Translations under genes and position numbers: made by a program
From: Metaphire vulgaris
Lineage: Eukaryota > Annelida > Clitellata > Crassiclitellata > Megascolecidae
Length of the DNA stretch: 64,000 nucleotides
Reading direction: 5' to 3'
Assembly: GCA_018105865.1 (NCBI GenBank)
Contig: CM030845.1
Coordinates: 16,452,276 to 16,516,275, forward strand
Shown: positions 1 through 12,409 of the stretch, in pieces
Position numbering within the stretch: the first letter of the stretch is position 1
How the letters are laid out: each line of letters begins with the position of its first letter
The notes under the pieces: generated by a model
The model's database searches: none
What the model was told of the DNA's origin: nothing
The model's input: the letters and a program-made list of their open reading frames with translations, nothing else

Positions 1-471
1 GTGAGTAGCAAGACACGGCTGCTGTCCCGTGTCCTGGGTTTGGTCTTGTTTCCCGGTTCCTGGTGGATCTCAGCCGTCAAACGAGGCTCACGTCCTCTCA
101 GGCACTCAACAACCCGGAGTTTCACGAGCCCCAATTGGACGTTGCCTGGATCTCGCCGCGAGGAGGCGGCCATCCAGAGACCAAAAATTGTCATTACCTA
201 CTGCCAATGTCACAGAACATATTGACCGTGACTATATTTAGCCCTATCCCTAATATTATACTTAATGTTGAGATCGCTCAGTCGTATCCCATGCAGGAGA
301 CATCAGAGCACATGCAAACAGTTTGTATTTTGTAATGAATATAGGCCCAAGTGTGGCTACAATCATTTTAAAAAAATCATATGGACGCTTCAAATACAAA
401 TAAATGAATTTAGATTTGTTATTCAGTCTGTTTAAACAATTACTATTTCAGTTCAGTTTATTGCATTTTAG
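1..471. other. Non-coding stretch upstream of receptor A V exon
   Basis: No exon, repeat or transposon end was recognised here. It is presumably intron of receptor A, because the first A exon begins with a 3' splice site and not with a start codon, so its signal-peptide exon must lie upstream, in or beyond this stretch. Confidence 0.4.
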
Positions 472-792
472 AAAACACAGAGCTACAATTAACGCCGAAA
501 TTTGCCGAAGTTCAAGAGGGAGACATCTTTCAATTGACCTGCAAAACCTATTATAAGGATGAAGCAATCAGATGGCAACGCATTCCAATGGAAAACACTT
601 TACCAGTTGATGTGTATCTAGATGACCAACTGGTCAATGACTATGATACTCGGTATGAGGTTAGAAAGGAAGTAGAAGCTGGGATCAATAAACTCATTAT
701 TAAAAGAGCGGAAATGAGAGACTCGGGGACATTCCGCTGCATCGACAGATCAGGTCATGGACAGCAGGTGGACTCTCTGCTAACAGCTGTCG
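472..792 (+). CDS. Receptor A exon: V-set-like immunoglobulin domain
   Basis: One internal exon encoding a complete Ig-fold domain of about 107 residues. The acceptor reads TTGCATTTTAG and the donor TCG|GTAAGT; both junctions are phase 1, as is usual for Ig-domain exons. The hallmark residues are visible: first cysteine in FQLTC, core tryptophan in IRWQRI, and the terminal DSGTFRC motif that places the second cysteine. The next exon, at 1152, is phase-compatible. The domain is extracellular and would serve in binding; the ligand is unknown. It resembles the V domain of receptor C in layout (IEW, then DTGTFRC). No signal peptide exon was found for A in the window. The assignment as an Ig exon is secure; the gene identity is not known. 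Confidence 0.85.
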
Positions 793-1151
793 GTAAGTAC
801 ACTTTTCTAGTATTTCGAATGGTTCTCACGTTTAAACTGAAAAATTGGATGAACTTTATACACGGATAAGTAATGAAGCAAATCCTTTAATAAAACTTAT
901 TTGTTAATAAAACATATTTGGCTTTCCATTAACAATGGCATTAACTACAACTATGGACGAAGTCTCAAATACTTCAATTGATTGAATTATAATAATTTTA
1001 CCATTCTCGCCTCTTTTTCAAAAAAGATTATTTACAAAGTTCCATTGGAAATCTCATATTTGCTGAGATTTAACGTCTCAATATGATATTTTGATTAATA
1101 TTGTGTCTCATTATGGAAGCTAATGAACTACAATTGTCTGGCTATTTATAG

Positions 1152-1436
1152 GGCCCCCTAAGTGTCATTCGTCCATTAACGCGTCATGTGATTTGGACGA
1201 CATGGAAAACGTTACCTTGACCTGTAATGTGAAATTTTCTGGAAAAATTAGTCCCACCATCGAGTGGAAACATGAAGGGGAAAAGATGTTGGGTGCAACC
1301 TCCACTTTTTCAGCCGATGTTCAGTCTTACCTGACAATCCAAATCGATCAAGGAAGTTCTTATTCGTCACCCTACAGTTGCTTGTCCTTAACATCCAATT
1401 CATCATGTACCATTAAAATTCAGCATGACTGTACAG
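1152..1436 (+). CDS. Receptor A exon: second immunoglobulin domain
   Basis: Splice-flanked exon (acceptor GGCTATTTATAG, donor ACAG|GTATGT), phase 1 at both ends, so it joins in frame to the exon at 472-792. It encodes about 95 residues with the Ig pattern: cysteine in VTLTC, tryptophan in TIEWKHEG, second cysteine in SPYSCLS. Four extra cysteines (PKC, ASC, SSC, HDC) sit near the edges and could form additional disulfides. The segment TIEWKH is also found in the V domain of receptor C, which supports common descent. It ends just before a 7 kb intron full of transposons. Ig fold is confident; C2 or I set cannot be decided by eye. Confidence 0.82.
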
Positions 1437-1534
1437 GTATGTAATGTAAGATTTGAAATGTTAAGATTTCTAATGCATGATTTCTAAGGTAAACAAATAA
1501 TAATATGAACTACCTGTTTCAATACTCCATTCAG

Positions 1535-1735
1535 TCTCGTTTAGATACTTTATCAAAAGCTTTATCAAAATCTAAGTATATTATATCGACTGCCTTGCCC
1601 TCATCTAGGTCATCATAAATCTCCTCCATACAGTCTAACATGTTGGTCAGGCATGACCGTCTCTTTGAAAATCCATGCTGACTGTCATTGACAATTTTTA
1701 ACCATTCTCACAATTATTGTCACAGCTCCCTTAAC
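1535..1735 (-). mobile_element. CR1-like LINE reverse-transcriptase fragment
   Basis: On the minus strand this encodes RT motif A context (SCLTNMLDCMEE, then DEGKAVDIIYLDFDKAFDKV). It is the same family as the plus-strand CR1-like element at 41300-44381, where the matching segment reads SCLTNLLDFLEE. Both ends are truncated. It lies in the large intron of receptor A. Confidence 0.75.
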
Positions 1736-2119
1736 TCTAACGCCTACAACGCAGGTCATTTGGCTCGTGACCTCATACCCCACTCCTTGCGTTAATTCGT
1801 TAGGAGTAAACGTGTGTGACTGTGTGTGGGTGAATAAAGTGTTGGAACGAAATACGTTTACACATTGCAGATAAAAATCAGTTTCCCAATAAACATTATG
1901 AGGAAACCTTAAAGTAAGTGTACGTTTTTGTCCTAAGTCTTAGAAGTCATGGAATGAAGACATCCTAAGAGAAATCTCGGATAGATTCACAGCAGTCCAC
2001 TTCCGATATCGCAGATTTATCATGCAATTAAATATGCTGAACAACTAGCGACAATTTTCATAGTCTCGCTCACACAGTCATAGAACTACACGGTGGATCT
2101 TCAAGAGGGTGCTGCGAAC
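1736..2119. other. Intronic stretch without recognised features
   Basis: Nothing coding was recognised. A short segment around 1740-1850 contains an imperfect GTGTGTGACTGTGTGTGG run only. Confidence 0.3.
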
Positions 2120-2415
2120 CAGAGGCGTAGCGAAGGGGGTAGGTGTGGGCATATGCCCCGGCGCCGAGGTGAGGGGGCGCCAAAATCGGGTTTTTGGGGT
2201 AAGCTAAACAATCAAATGCATAATATAATAAGAAAGAAGAAAGAAGCGCGGCGACCTTTTTGCTCGTCAGGAGTATAAGGAGAGAGGTGCCATAGAGAGT
2301 TGAGGGGAGGGGCAGCGAGAGAATGATGTGATTACCTTTTTTGCTCGTCAGCAGTGTTGGGGGCGCCAACGGTGCACTTTGCCCCCGGGTGCCGGATACC
2401 CTCGCTACGCCTCTG
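2120..2415. mobile_element. hAT-type MITE with 8-bp target duplication
   Basis: Terminal inverted repeats CAGAGGCGTAGCGAAGG and CCTCGCTACGCCTCTG bound a 296-bp element. Flanks are CTGCGAAC (2112-2119) and CTGCCAAC (2416-2423), an 8-bp duplication with one mismatch, the hAT signature. The interior carries GGCGACCTTTTTGCTCGTCAG, a motif that recurs in related MITEs at 45617 and 48001. No transposase. Confidence 0.8.
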
Positions 2416-2423
2416 CTGCCAAC

Positions 2424-3037
2424 CCGCACAAGTTGAAATAGTTCGACGTTGTGACAAGCCATTTCACAGATCAGTGGAGGCCCGAGCCATTTGCAAATCT
2501 TAGATCCCTCAGTATCCCAACTCTTAATATGAATCTAGAGCCTTAAGTGTGTGTGTTGTGTTTGTTTATAGACGCGTCCGTATAAAAGACGATGGACGTC
2601 TATGTGTGCTTGTAGGTGTGTTTAGCTCCTCCTTTCTCAACCAGGGCTTGCCACCGGCTATGGCGGAGTTAGCCTTAAGAGAATTACAAAGATTTACAAA
2701 GAAATTATTTACATGCCTATATGTCCATTATTTCGAGGCCCCATTTTAAGCAGAGCTGCGGGCCAAGTGGGTTTCCTGTCCCCTCGAGTAGCGCCTGCGT
2801 GGTCGAGTATTCAGCCAGCGGATGAATCTACAGCAATGAAATAGGAGAAATAGGCGAAGACAAACACAAACCTACTTCTCAAATGATAAAAACGAAGCAT
2901 TCATTTGCGATCGATAGGCCTAGTTGCGCTGCAGCGTGGCGATGTTCGAAGTTTCAATAAAGCAGAACCAAGGACTTCTTAGCATTAACAAGAGATACAT
3001 AATTAGAAAATACATCCAAGAACCAATGTGCTAGAAT
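2424..3037. other. Unassigned intronic DNA
   Basis: No convincing exon or repeat boundary. Short open frames here lack splice context and hallmark motifs. Confidence 0.3.
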
Positions 3038-3364
3038 CAGCGCCTGCACCAGAGTATTTGGCGCCTTAGGCGAACTTGTCGCACTGCACCCCCACCCCCG
3101 CCAATCAGTTTAAAATGTTCTCAAACAGTTATAAAGTTTTTAAAAATGTAGAAAAATGTACATGAAGGGCGTAAAAAAGTGATGATGACCTTTTTCTGCT
3201 TGTGCACCAAACGGACCTGAAAACCACTGATTCAATCCATTTATTACTAAAGGGAGGAATTTGTTAATATTTATTTTGTTGCATTTCTTTCGTTGCCGCC
3301 CCACAGAATTTTGCCGCTCTAGACGCCGCTTACTGTAGATCGCCCAGTGGTTAAACCGGCCCTG
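3038..3364. mobile_element. hAT-type MITE with TSD GCTAGAAT
   Basis: The left end starts CAGCGCCTGCACCAG and the right end, read inward, starts CAGGGCCGGTTTAACC, a widespread hAT terminus. GCTAGAAT is present exactly on both sides (3030-3037 and 3365-3372). Length is 327 bp, with no transposase. The inverted ends match only partly, so the left end has decayed. Confidence 0.8.
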
Positions 3365-3372
3365 GCTAGAAT

Positions 3373-4079
3373 ATCGTTCGATGGCATTCGAAATCGATCC
3401 CAGCAGGCAACGACGCGAAATTATGTGAATTTCTCAAGCGATTAAACTGATGAAATGGAGTAATTAATCATCCGCGGTTTTAAATAACAAAGCAAAGTAA
3501 TAGTTGGCATCAGGACAATGTCCGCAGCGTTAAGTTAACGTTGCTTCCGGCCAGAACATGTAGTTTTCTTTCACAGCAAAGATATCTGGCAAGGCTCCGA
3601 TAACACATTCTCGTGAATAAATTAATCCGCATCGAAGAAACGAGGACCAGGCATACACAAATGGACTTTGTAGCAGCAGCAGCAGCGATTCATCTGATAT
3701 TATTCTGTGCAATTCAAGAGCTGCCTTCCTCAGTCATAAACTGTTTGAACATTACTACATTGCCAAAATCATGAATAGGCCTGCTGACATTAATGATAGT
3801 TCTGTCCTCTGCCGCTGAAGATATCGTAACTACAGTAAGTCATGATAGGCCTGTGGACTTCCTACAAACATTTCGGTTCAATGCGATAACGCATAGAAGC
3901 ATAGAAAACGTATAACGTGGTCGCAGTGTCTTTCTGTTTTGAAATTATGACGAATCTGTCTCTTTAACTTCATTGGTAGAGTTGTAAATGAACTTGGAAT
4001 GACGTCCTCCATTGTGCGTGACTGTTCCGTAATCGAATATATTGTTCTTTTGTCTTTCTTCCTGATATTCTTTGTTTGG
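3373..4079. other. Unassigned intronic DNA
   Basis: No gene seen. A CAGCAGCAGCAG run at 3670-3690 is the only simple repeat. Confidence 0.3.
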
Positions 4080-4178
4080 GTTGGAGTATAGTTGAGATGT
4101 TAAAGCGCTTTTGTTGTGGGCCGCAGCCTTGTTACAGCGCTATAGAAATTGTCCACGAATGAATGAATGAATGAATTC
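4080..4178 (+). mobile_element. LINE 3' end with (GAAT)n tail
   Basis: The segment TTACAGCGCTATAGAAATTG followed by a GAATGAATGAATGAAT tail resembles the 3' ends of L2/CR1-type LINEs, where a microsatellite replaces poly(A). A near-identical motif (AGCGCTATATAAATTG) precedes the (AAT)n run at 8068. Only the tail is present. Confidence 0.5.
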
Positions 4179-4180
4179 TT

Positions 4181-6118
4181 CCCTCAATTACTGTTCTGAG
4201 TAATGATTCTCCTCTTAGTACATTTCCAATCCAGTTCCTGTATTTTTTCATGGTGCTGATTAGCGATCTTTGTTCGTCCACCATCTGTAGTAGCCTACTT
4301 CATCGTTTGTTTTCTTGTCCGTCCACGCGATAATTTTCATTCTTCTCCACATCCACATTTCGAATGTTTCCAGCTTTTATATGTCCTTCTTTTGGAGAGT
4401 CTATGCTTCTGAGGCATATAAAGTGACACTCCATATCAACGTCTTTATCAGTCTCTTCTTTAGTTTCCTGATTAGCCCTCCTCTTACCAGTTATCTTCTG
4501 TCCAAAAGGCTCGTTTTCCCATCGCTATTCTTCTCTTTATCTCCTCCTTGCATCTGCAGTTTTCTATTATTGGGTTCCCCAGGTAGCAAGCTTTTGATTC
4601 AGTCTGGCAAGATGGACTGTGGCAAGCAATGAGAAATTTCGGAATTGAAGAAAAATTAATAAACCTAATACGAACAGTGTATAGAAAAGCAGAAAACGCA
4701 GTGAGGGTGGAACATGAACTAACAGAATGGTTAAAGACAAAAGTAGGAACAAGACAGGGATGTATTCTTTCGCCAATGCTGTTTATCATAATTCTTGAGA
4801 CCATATACAAAATAGCAACCAAAGACTTAAACATTGGTGTAAAGTGTTATGGAGAAAATATTTCTAATTTAAAGTTTGCAGATGATGTCACCTTGCTTGC
4901 AGAATTCAGGAAAGATCTACAAAAACTGACAGACAAAGTCAATGTCACGAGCCAAAGATTCGGCCTTACGATAAACGCAGCAAAAACTAAAACTAGGGTG
5001 GTCAGCAAAACAGGAGAAAAGAAGATGCGATTAACTCTAGAAAGTACAGAAATTGAACAAGTCAAAAGCTTTACATATGTAGGAGGACAAATAACAGGCA
5101 ATGGAAGCCACCAAGAAGACATCAAACAGAGAGTAGCAAAAGTATTACAAACAATGGGAAGACTGAAACGCATCTGGAACTCTAAAGAAATTAAAATAAG
5201 CACCAAAGTCCAAATCTATAATACCGTTGTCATTCCACAAATACTATATGGATCTGAAACCTGGGTCATAAAAAGAGAAGATGAAAAAAGACAACTCTTT
5301 GCAGAAATGAGCTGCCTAAGAAGAAATCTTGGAGGGAGTTAACAGACTTCAAAAACTTAGAAATGAAAATATACGGCAGCGGATTGGATTAAAGAATACC
5401 ATCATGGACAAACTCAGAAAAAATAGGCTTAGGGCCTACATGGTATGGACATGTAAACAGGATGGAAGACTCGAGACTTCCCAAAAAAGCATTCTACACA
5501 TACAAGAAAGGTAAAAATGGAAGAGGCAGGCCAAGAACAAAATGGATAGACAACATAAAAGAAGATTTTAAAGAAAGACAACTGACAATTGCAGAAGGAG
5601 GATAATTAACATTTGACAAAAAGGCCTGGAAATGTTTTCTGACTAGCTATTGCCACTAATGAGTTGGCAGAGAGTAATTATGATGATGGTGATGATGAAG
5701 GTAGCAGAATTGTGTCACATGTTCCAGTTCTGTTCCATCAACCGTTATGGTGAATCTAGGTGGATTTTTACTTTTTGTTATTACCTTGATTTGTGCATGC
5801 TTTTAGGGTGTTTATTTTCATGCCATATTCTTTTGATGTTGTATTTAGCTTTCTTCATTCTTCTTTGCAGTTCTCTTTTACTTCCTGCTAGCATCGCTTG
5901 ATCGTCTGCAAAACGTATGGCTTGTATCAATTTTCCTCCAATGTTTATTTCCGCTCTTTCTTCCTATCTAGTGACTCTCTAATAAGTTCCTCAATGTAGA
6001 TGTTGAATAGCAGCGGTGATAGTGGGCAGCCTTGTCGTGATCTCCTTCCGATTTCTCCGGTCTTCGAGTTATCATTCCCAATCCGTATTTAGGTTCAATC
6101 TTTCCAATATTGCGTCAA
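4181..6118 (-). mobile_element. RTE-like LINE fragment (minus strand), split by a second RTE
   Basis: The minus strand carries reverse-transcriptase motifs in order from 6060 downward: RQGCPLSPLLFNIYIEELI, FADDQAML (the catalytic FADD box), then YLGNPIIENCRCKEEIKRR and RRIAMGKRAF, and at 4200-4450 a tail with WSVTLYA-, WRRM- and WTDK-type motifs. A plus-strand RTE insertion at 4589-5698 interrupts the frame between GTELEHVTQFC and YLGNPI; reading across the gap is continuous once one target copy is removed. The copy has many stops and is a fossil. Its 5' part is missing, apparently cut by the hAT fossil at 6129. Confidence 0.8.
4589..5698 (+). mobile_element. 5'-truncated RTE-like LINE with TSD AGGTAGCA
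   Basis: Reverse transcriptase from motif A onward: QAFDSVWQDGLWQAM, TRQGCILSPMLF, FADDVTLLAE (catalytic box), then SFTYVGGQITG and VIPQILYGSETW. After a frameshift near 5335 the C-terminal portion follows (MEDSRLPKKAFYTYKKGK, GRGRPRTKWIDNIKEDF). It ends in a (GAT)n-type tail, TATGATGATGGTGATGATGA. AGGTAGCA flanks both sides (4581-4588 and 5699-5706). Fragments of the same family occur at 29120-29384, and a related 3' end at 15740-16250. It is inactive through truncation and frameshift. Confidence 0.85.
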
Positions 6119-6128
6119 AGTATTATAT

Positions 6129-6790
6129 CAAAGGTGTCAATACTTTTTGGGCGGCGGGCCAAATGACGTGTCTCCCATGTCCTCGCGTGCCAAATGCAAA
6201 ATTGCTTGTCTATATTATTCCAAAATCTAAACTTTCTAAAAAATCTAAAGTAAAATTACGAAAACCTGAAAGGCCATTCAATCGTTACATCGATTAAAAC
6301 CTATTGTGGCAACTATGACAAACCGTATTCTAGTTTGGTCTAATAGAAAGAGTTAAATTTCAGAATGTTTTTACGGTGAATATAAAATTGAAAGCAAATA
6401 AAGTTAGATGACAGTCGATGTAGACATGGAAGCTGAGAAGACATGGCGTTGTTTATTTTTTCGCTAGTTTAGCAACATCTGACTTTAATTCCGCAGCCAA
6501 AGCCACTCTCAAATGTGCCTGTAAATTTCCTTTGGACAGACGTCATCTCAGTTTTGCCTTTAGTAGAGTGATTTTGGAAAACTCTTGCTCACATAAAGTG
6601 AGTGCTGGTCAAAATAGAACAGCAAAACACAGGATCTTCGATTCTACATCAAACCAATTTTTCAAACGAAAAAGATTCTACATCAAATCAATTCACGCAT
6701 AGACATGTAGCAACACATTTTGAAACGTAGATACTGTCGCGGGTCAACTAAATGCAGCCCGCGGGCCATATGATCCCAATTGTCAGGCAT
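6129..6790. mobile_element. hAT fossil with decayed transposase segment
   Basis: The ends resemble the common hAT pattern (left GGTGTCAATACTTTTTGGGC with GGCGGGCC; right GCAGCCCGCGGGCC followed by ATTGTCAGG). On the minus strand near 6445-6600 it encodes LCEQEFSKITLLKAKL, a stop, RLSKGNLQAHLRVALAAELK, which matches the C-terminal region of Buster/Charlie-type hAT transposases. Exact ends and a clean target duplication could not be fixed. Confidence 0.6.
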
Positions 6791-6838
6791 TCTATGGGCC
6801 TATCTATGGCTGCCTTGCATGCGTTTGTGCATGACACG

Positions 6839-7280
6839 CAAGCCTCGCAAGGTTGCCAGTGTGGGTTTTTTCTACCCAATCTGGTTTTTTGGGCCTCGTC
6901 TGGTTATTTGGTATTTTTTGGCGGAATCTGTTTTTTTTAAATCTGCGAAAATTAAAAAAATTGCCTAATTTATGCAGTGAAAGCGAGAAAATTAGGAGTT
7001 TTTAGTTTTCAGCATGTTGAAAAACTCGTTTTTGCTTGCTGAAAAAGTGTACAAGCTTAAAGTTTACCTCTTTACCTTGCTTGAAGATGACGAGACGACC
7101 TCTTTTTGTTTGTCAAGACTTTTTGGAGACGTCGTACTACGAAATTTTCCCAAGAATTTTCAGATTTGTCCAAAATTTTATGAATTTTATCATCGTTTCG
7201 ACCTTTTTGCGAACCTGGTTTTTTCTGGTTTTTTTAAAGGCACGATCTGGTTTTTTTCAAAATGTTCACTGGCAACACTG
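6839..7280. mobile_element. hAT-type MITE with TSD ATGACACG
   Basis: ATGACACG occurs exactly at 6831-6838 and 7281-7288. The right end read inward starts CAGTGTTGCCAGTGAAC; the left end has GGTTGCCAGTGTGGG after a short insertion. The interior is rich in CTGGTTTTTT blocks that also form inverted pairs. No transposase. Confidence 0.72.
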
Positions 7281-7288
7281 ATGACACG

Positions 7289-8180
<892 letters not shown>

Positions 8181-8447
8181 CTAGACCTACCTAGGGAAGA
8201 ATACACAACTTAGGTACAGTCGAGGCTAAATGAATGGATGTAACATTCGGCTTAAGTCTACGACGGTCGAATTTCTTTGGCGCATATTTTCTGAAAAATG
8301 TCCGTATTCCGTCGAAATATTTCTGACAGCCATAGGAGAATAGGTGTTGCGTACAGTCACCTAATATGCCATTATCTTTTAACTCGTGTTTTTAGTGTAT
8401 TGATCAGCTATTTCTGTTTTAGAATTTGGTTTCGTATTTAGTTTCAG

Positions 8448-8594
8448 GTGAATCAACCGTAGCACCGATGACTGGTCCTGCAACATCAGGTGGTCATGTA
8501 GGCTTAATCGTGGGCATATTGTCTGCTATCGTTTTCATCATCATCATCATCATCATCGCCGTCATCATCGCTTTCGTCGTCTGGCGCCGACGCA
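8448..8594 (+). CDS. Receptor A exon: stalk, transmembrane helix, RRR stop-transfer
   Basis: Acceptor TAGTTTCAG and donor CGCA|GTAAGG, phase 1 at both ends, so it can follow the Ig exon at 1152-1436. It encodes a short Thr/Pro/Gly stalk (ESTVAPMTGPATSGG), a hydrophobic helix of about 28 residues containing seven successive isoleucines, then the basic stop-transfer sequence WRRR. The poly-isoleucine is encoded by an uninterrupted (ATC)7 microsatellite. If the donor is not used, translation stops three codons later (SKE, stop). This makes receptor A a type I single-pass membrane protein. No charged residue lies within the membrane span. Confidence 0.8.
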
Positions 8595-8850
8595 GTAAGG
8601 AATGACAATATCTTTCATGCAATCTAATAGATAAAGACACCAATATGTTAGGGTCTCATTCTGTTTTTGTTCGGCTGGGTTGTCAGGATGGTATGATAAC
8701 GTGATCTTATTTCTGGCATTTACAAGCAGCACTGCGACTAACTGATTTCTAATGAAAATCTACTGCACAGTGTCACTAAGTAGGCCTACATGGACAGGCG
8801 CTAAACATTCAGCTGACACAATCATGTGAATTTTAAACTCATAATTTCAG

Positions 8851-8873
8851 CTGAAGCGACCTATAAGCAGTAA
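8851..8873 (+). CDS. Candidate short terminal exon of receptor A
   Basis: An acceptor (CTCATAATTTCAG) 256 bp after the transmembrane exon opens a phase-1 frame that reads EATYKQ and stops. Joined to the preceding exon this would give a very short cytoplasmic tail with one tyrosine. The exon is tiny, so it could be chance; other tail exons may exist further downstream. Confidence 0.3.
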
Positions 8874-9407
8874 TATTACCAAATGATAATTGTTTTAGCC
8901 ACCCGCAAATTTCATTTACCCTATATGTAGGAAACTGTTACGTCTATAATCCTATTATATTTTATGTGCTATTATATCGTATTTAGTCGGCATGACAAAT
9001 TCCTGTAACTTGGCAATTTAGGTTTTAAACTAGGAGTGTTCACTTTGCTTGTATACGTGAACCACAAATGGCATTTGCTTTTAAACACTTTTTTATTCGA
9101 AGGTCAGAGAGAAAGGGGACAAAACAATAACCAGATCCAGCTACAAGAATTGCTTCATTAAGGGATGACCAGCAACCGCTTCGGACATTCGCTCCAGTCG
9201 GATAGTGTGGTATTCGGCAATATCCGGATTCGCCAAATACTAATGTCACGAAATTACCGAACCCGATTTTGATCTTTGTTTTGGTCTTTAATTTCTTAGT
9301 TGAACGATTTAATTGTAAAAATTTCGTTTAACTGTCATTCTGAAATCGAAATAATGATTTAAGACTTATCCAGATACTTTATGCTTGTGGGGCGTGTGAT
9401 TGCTTAA

Positions 9408-9807
9408 GGGGCTGTCCATTAATTACGCCAATAATTTTTGGGTAATATTTGACCCCTCCCCTCTTGTCAACAACTGTCAACTTTCAGTGACCCCATATAA
9501 TTTTGTCAAAATTTTTTGACCTCCCTCTGAGATCAGTGACGGGTCCCTTATAAAGTTTAGAAGGTTATTTTTGCGGTGATTATCTTTCCCTCATTCTTTT
9601 GTTCACCAAGTGTCATAATGTAGTGATGATGACCTTTTTCCGTTGTAATAAATAGTTTTCCATGAAAAATTTCCTATTTTTATAATTTGTAGTAAAAAAT
9701 GAAATTGTTGACGTCAACTTCTCTTGACCCCCTCTCCCCTGTCAACAACTGTCAAATTTTTCTAACCCCTCCCCTCTGTTTTGTTGACATAATTAATGGA
9801 CAGCTCC
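9408..9807. mobile_element. PIF/Harbinger-like MITE, copy 1
   Basis: Inverted ends GGGGCTGTCCATTAATTA and GGAGCTGTCCATTAATTA, flanked by TAA on both sides. The interior repeats GTCAACAACTGTCAA and CCCCTCCCCTC. Length 400 bp, no transposase. A 3-bp TAA/TTA duplication and G-rich ends suggest PIF/Harbinger; the assignment rests on these features only. Confidence 0.65.
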
Positions 9808-9810
9808 TAA

Positions 9811-11752
9811 TGAGTCTCTTTTTTAGTTCTGAGGAAATGATTATCCAATTTACTTTCAACCCCTGGTAATCTACCTGCAAACTCAAAACTCGCAGTCATT
9901 CTAATCCAGTGCGGTAATATTCGTTTCGGATCCGGACTCAGCAAATAATGACCAAAAATAACCTGATCTGGTGTTCCGATGGAAAATACACATCCGGTCA
10001 TTCCCTAATGGTGACAGCCAAATGAATCGCCGGTCTAGCCTCTGTCAATTCTTTACAGCATCGAAGCAGAGGAGGACAATATTACCTTTTATAATCAGCC
10101 CACATGCAGAATATAGGCCTCTATGTCGGCGAGCAGTCAACTGCTACGCTCATGTGGCGGACCGACCATGATAGCGAGCGCTGTTGATCGAGGTCTTTCA
10201 TATTGACTTTCTTATGTAACCAAACTGCATTAATTTAGACTTAGGCTATATTTGAATAACTAACATCTTCACAATTGTTCATCTATTCCTGCATATATAT
10301 CATTAAAACAAACAGCATTGTTAAGACATCGAAGACTTATATTGATTGTCTTTAATTTTAGTTCCAAAGAAATACTATAGTGCATAATAATTATCATGCG
10401 ATACATTATTATGGTTATAATGAATTGATGTATTTATGTCCTTTACTTGCATTAATAATTATATTTATATCTGTTATAATTTGTTATATTGTTGACTTTG
10501 GTTATCACTGCATAAAATGGAATTAGTGCTCTACAGAAAATAGCAAATTCAATATCTAAGGCACTACTTTGAGTGTCAATTGAAATCTTAAAACTAAAAT
10601 GGAATCTCGGATACATGATCATGTGTCTATATAAGGACGCTTCCGTCAAAAGACAATGGGTTCCGCTTTCCTCTCATCCGGCTTGTCACCGACGGAGTTA
10701 ATTATGGATATAGACTATATTATACTTTTCAAATTCATACAAAAGAGGCAAAGCATGTAGCAGCCATTCAACAAAGCCAGATTATAACAAAACGCATCCA
10801 GTCTAACCATGTGATTCTTCATCATCACTTAGAATTCAGGGGTGTCAAAACCTTGAATGATGAATGATAGAATGATGGCCAATCAGCTTTACGAAAATTC
10901 CATCGCCGCTTCTGGATCCGGTAAATGTTTACTGAGCCCTGCATTAAAAATGAACATCAATGTTGTGATATCAAAGACGTACTTTGATTATCTCTGATCT
11001 GGCTCAGATGTTACACATAGAATCACATTCTAACATGAGTTGCTTATTGACAATAACAGAGAATTTTGGTTTCGTTTATTATGTGCTTTACGGTCGCTAT
11101 GTATTGTTATTATGGTTCCAACGAATTATTACAGATGCACATGATAGGGTGACGTCCATTATGTTGTATTGTTGCATAAATATCCATTATTCAATCGTTC
11201 AGATTTTGCTGTGTTTTTTGACAGCTGCTGCTGTGTGATCAATGGTGGTTTCTGATATATTATTTTCAAAGAGCAATTTCTATATAGTTTTGCTTGTTGT
11301 TAAGAGGAAATTATATGCATAATTTTTATTGCAAAATTCAGAAATAACTGCCCATTATTGTGAATAAGCATTTAGAATAGTCTTCCTACTCTTTTAAGTA
11401 ACATAATTAATCTAAACATCTTTAAAAGAAAATTAAAACAACATATTTTATTGGTTAAATTTAAATTACTTATTAGCTAAGTTCCTTGATTATTAAATTT
11501 AAACGATGTTTTTGTCTGCTATTGCACTTTCCTAACTTTTATATTTACTAATTAATTTTTTACCTATCATCCAAGGTACCTATTTGATGGAATCCTGCTC
11601 CCTTTTAGTATCTTTTATTTTTTTCTTTCTCTTGCAATTTGTGTCTAATTATGAGCAATTCACTGATTTGTTTCTATTATGCTTTATGCAAATAACTTTT
11701 AAACCTTGTAAACTTGTATGATACTATACATGTAGTTTGTCTTTTTTGGCTT
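9811..11752. other. Long unassigned interval
   Basis: About 1.9 kb, AT-rich, in which I see no exon with Ig, membrane or tyrosine-motif content and no clear transposon ends. A candidate phase-1 acceptor at 10361 would give PKKYYSA and a stop, too little to call. Confidence 0.3.
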
Positions 11753-12164
11753 GAAACCGTCCATAAATGACGTCACGCACTTAGGGGTTTCAAACACTTG
11801 TGACGATGTGTGACGACGGGAGAGGGGTTTCCAGAAATGTGACGTCACGTAATACTAAATATTGTTATTAATACCGCAATGATACACGTATGTTACCGCA
11901 ATGTTGAACGTATTTTACACTTATCAAAAGTTTCAGAATTTTGCTCCAACTATAATAATTATAATGAGTATTTTCAAACGAATTGATTGCGATACCCGCT
12001 TCATTCAAGAAATAAGTGCATTGAAACATTAATTTTGACATTAAAAAGACGGTTAGGGGGTTAACGCGTTGTGACGTCATTTTTAGAGGTCTGACTTTTG
12101 TGACGAGGGCAGGGGCGGGTCAAAAAACTGCCAAAATCGCGTGACGTCATTCATGGACGGCCCC
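11753..12164. mobile_element. PIF/Harbinger-like MITE, copy 2
   Basis: Ends CCGTCCATAAATGACGTCAC and, on the other strand, GGGGCCGTCCATGAATGACG. The interior carries several GTGACGTCA palindromes (CRE-like). The first bases of the left end have mutated (GAAACCGTCC), so the target duplication is not readable. Confidence 0.7.
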
Positions 12165-12409
12165 TTATATGTTCGTGTTATCAGAAATGCCTCTTGTAGT
12201 ATGCTTTTCACCAGTTTTTTTCTATATTAATTGGAGTTCCTGTTTTGTCTTTTTTCCTGTTTAATCTTTTACATATCAGTAGGCTGTAGTTTATTAGTTG
12301 GGCACTTTGCTTTTCTGTTATTTTAATTGGTCTATTGTGGTGTTGGGTTTGATTTGGATTTGGAAGATGAATGAAGCCAAATAAATAGTGAAGGCACTAA
12401 ACCCTAAAC

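Noticed and set aside
10361..10390. Phase-1 acceptor giving PKKYYSA and a stop, as a receptor A tail exon
   Set aside because: Only seven codons, far from the transmembrane exon; as likely by chance as the better candidate at 8851.
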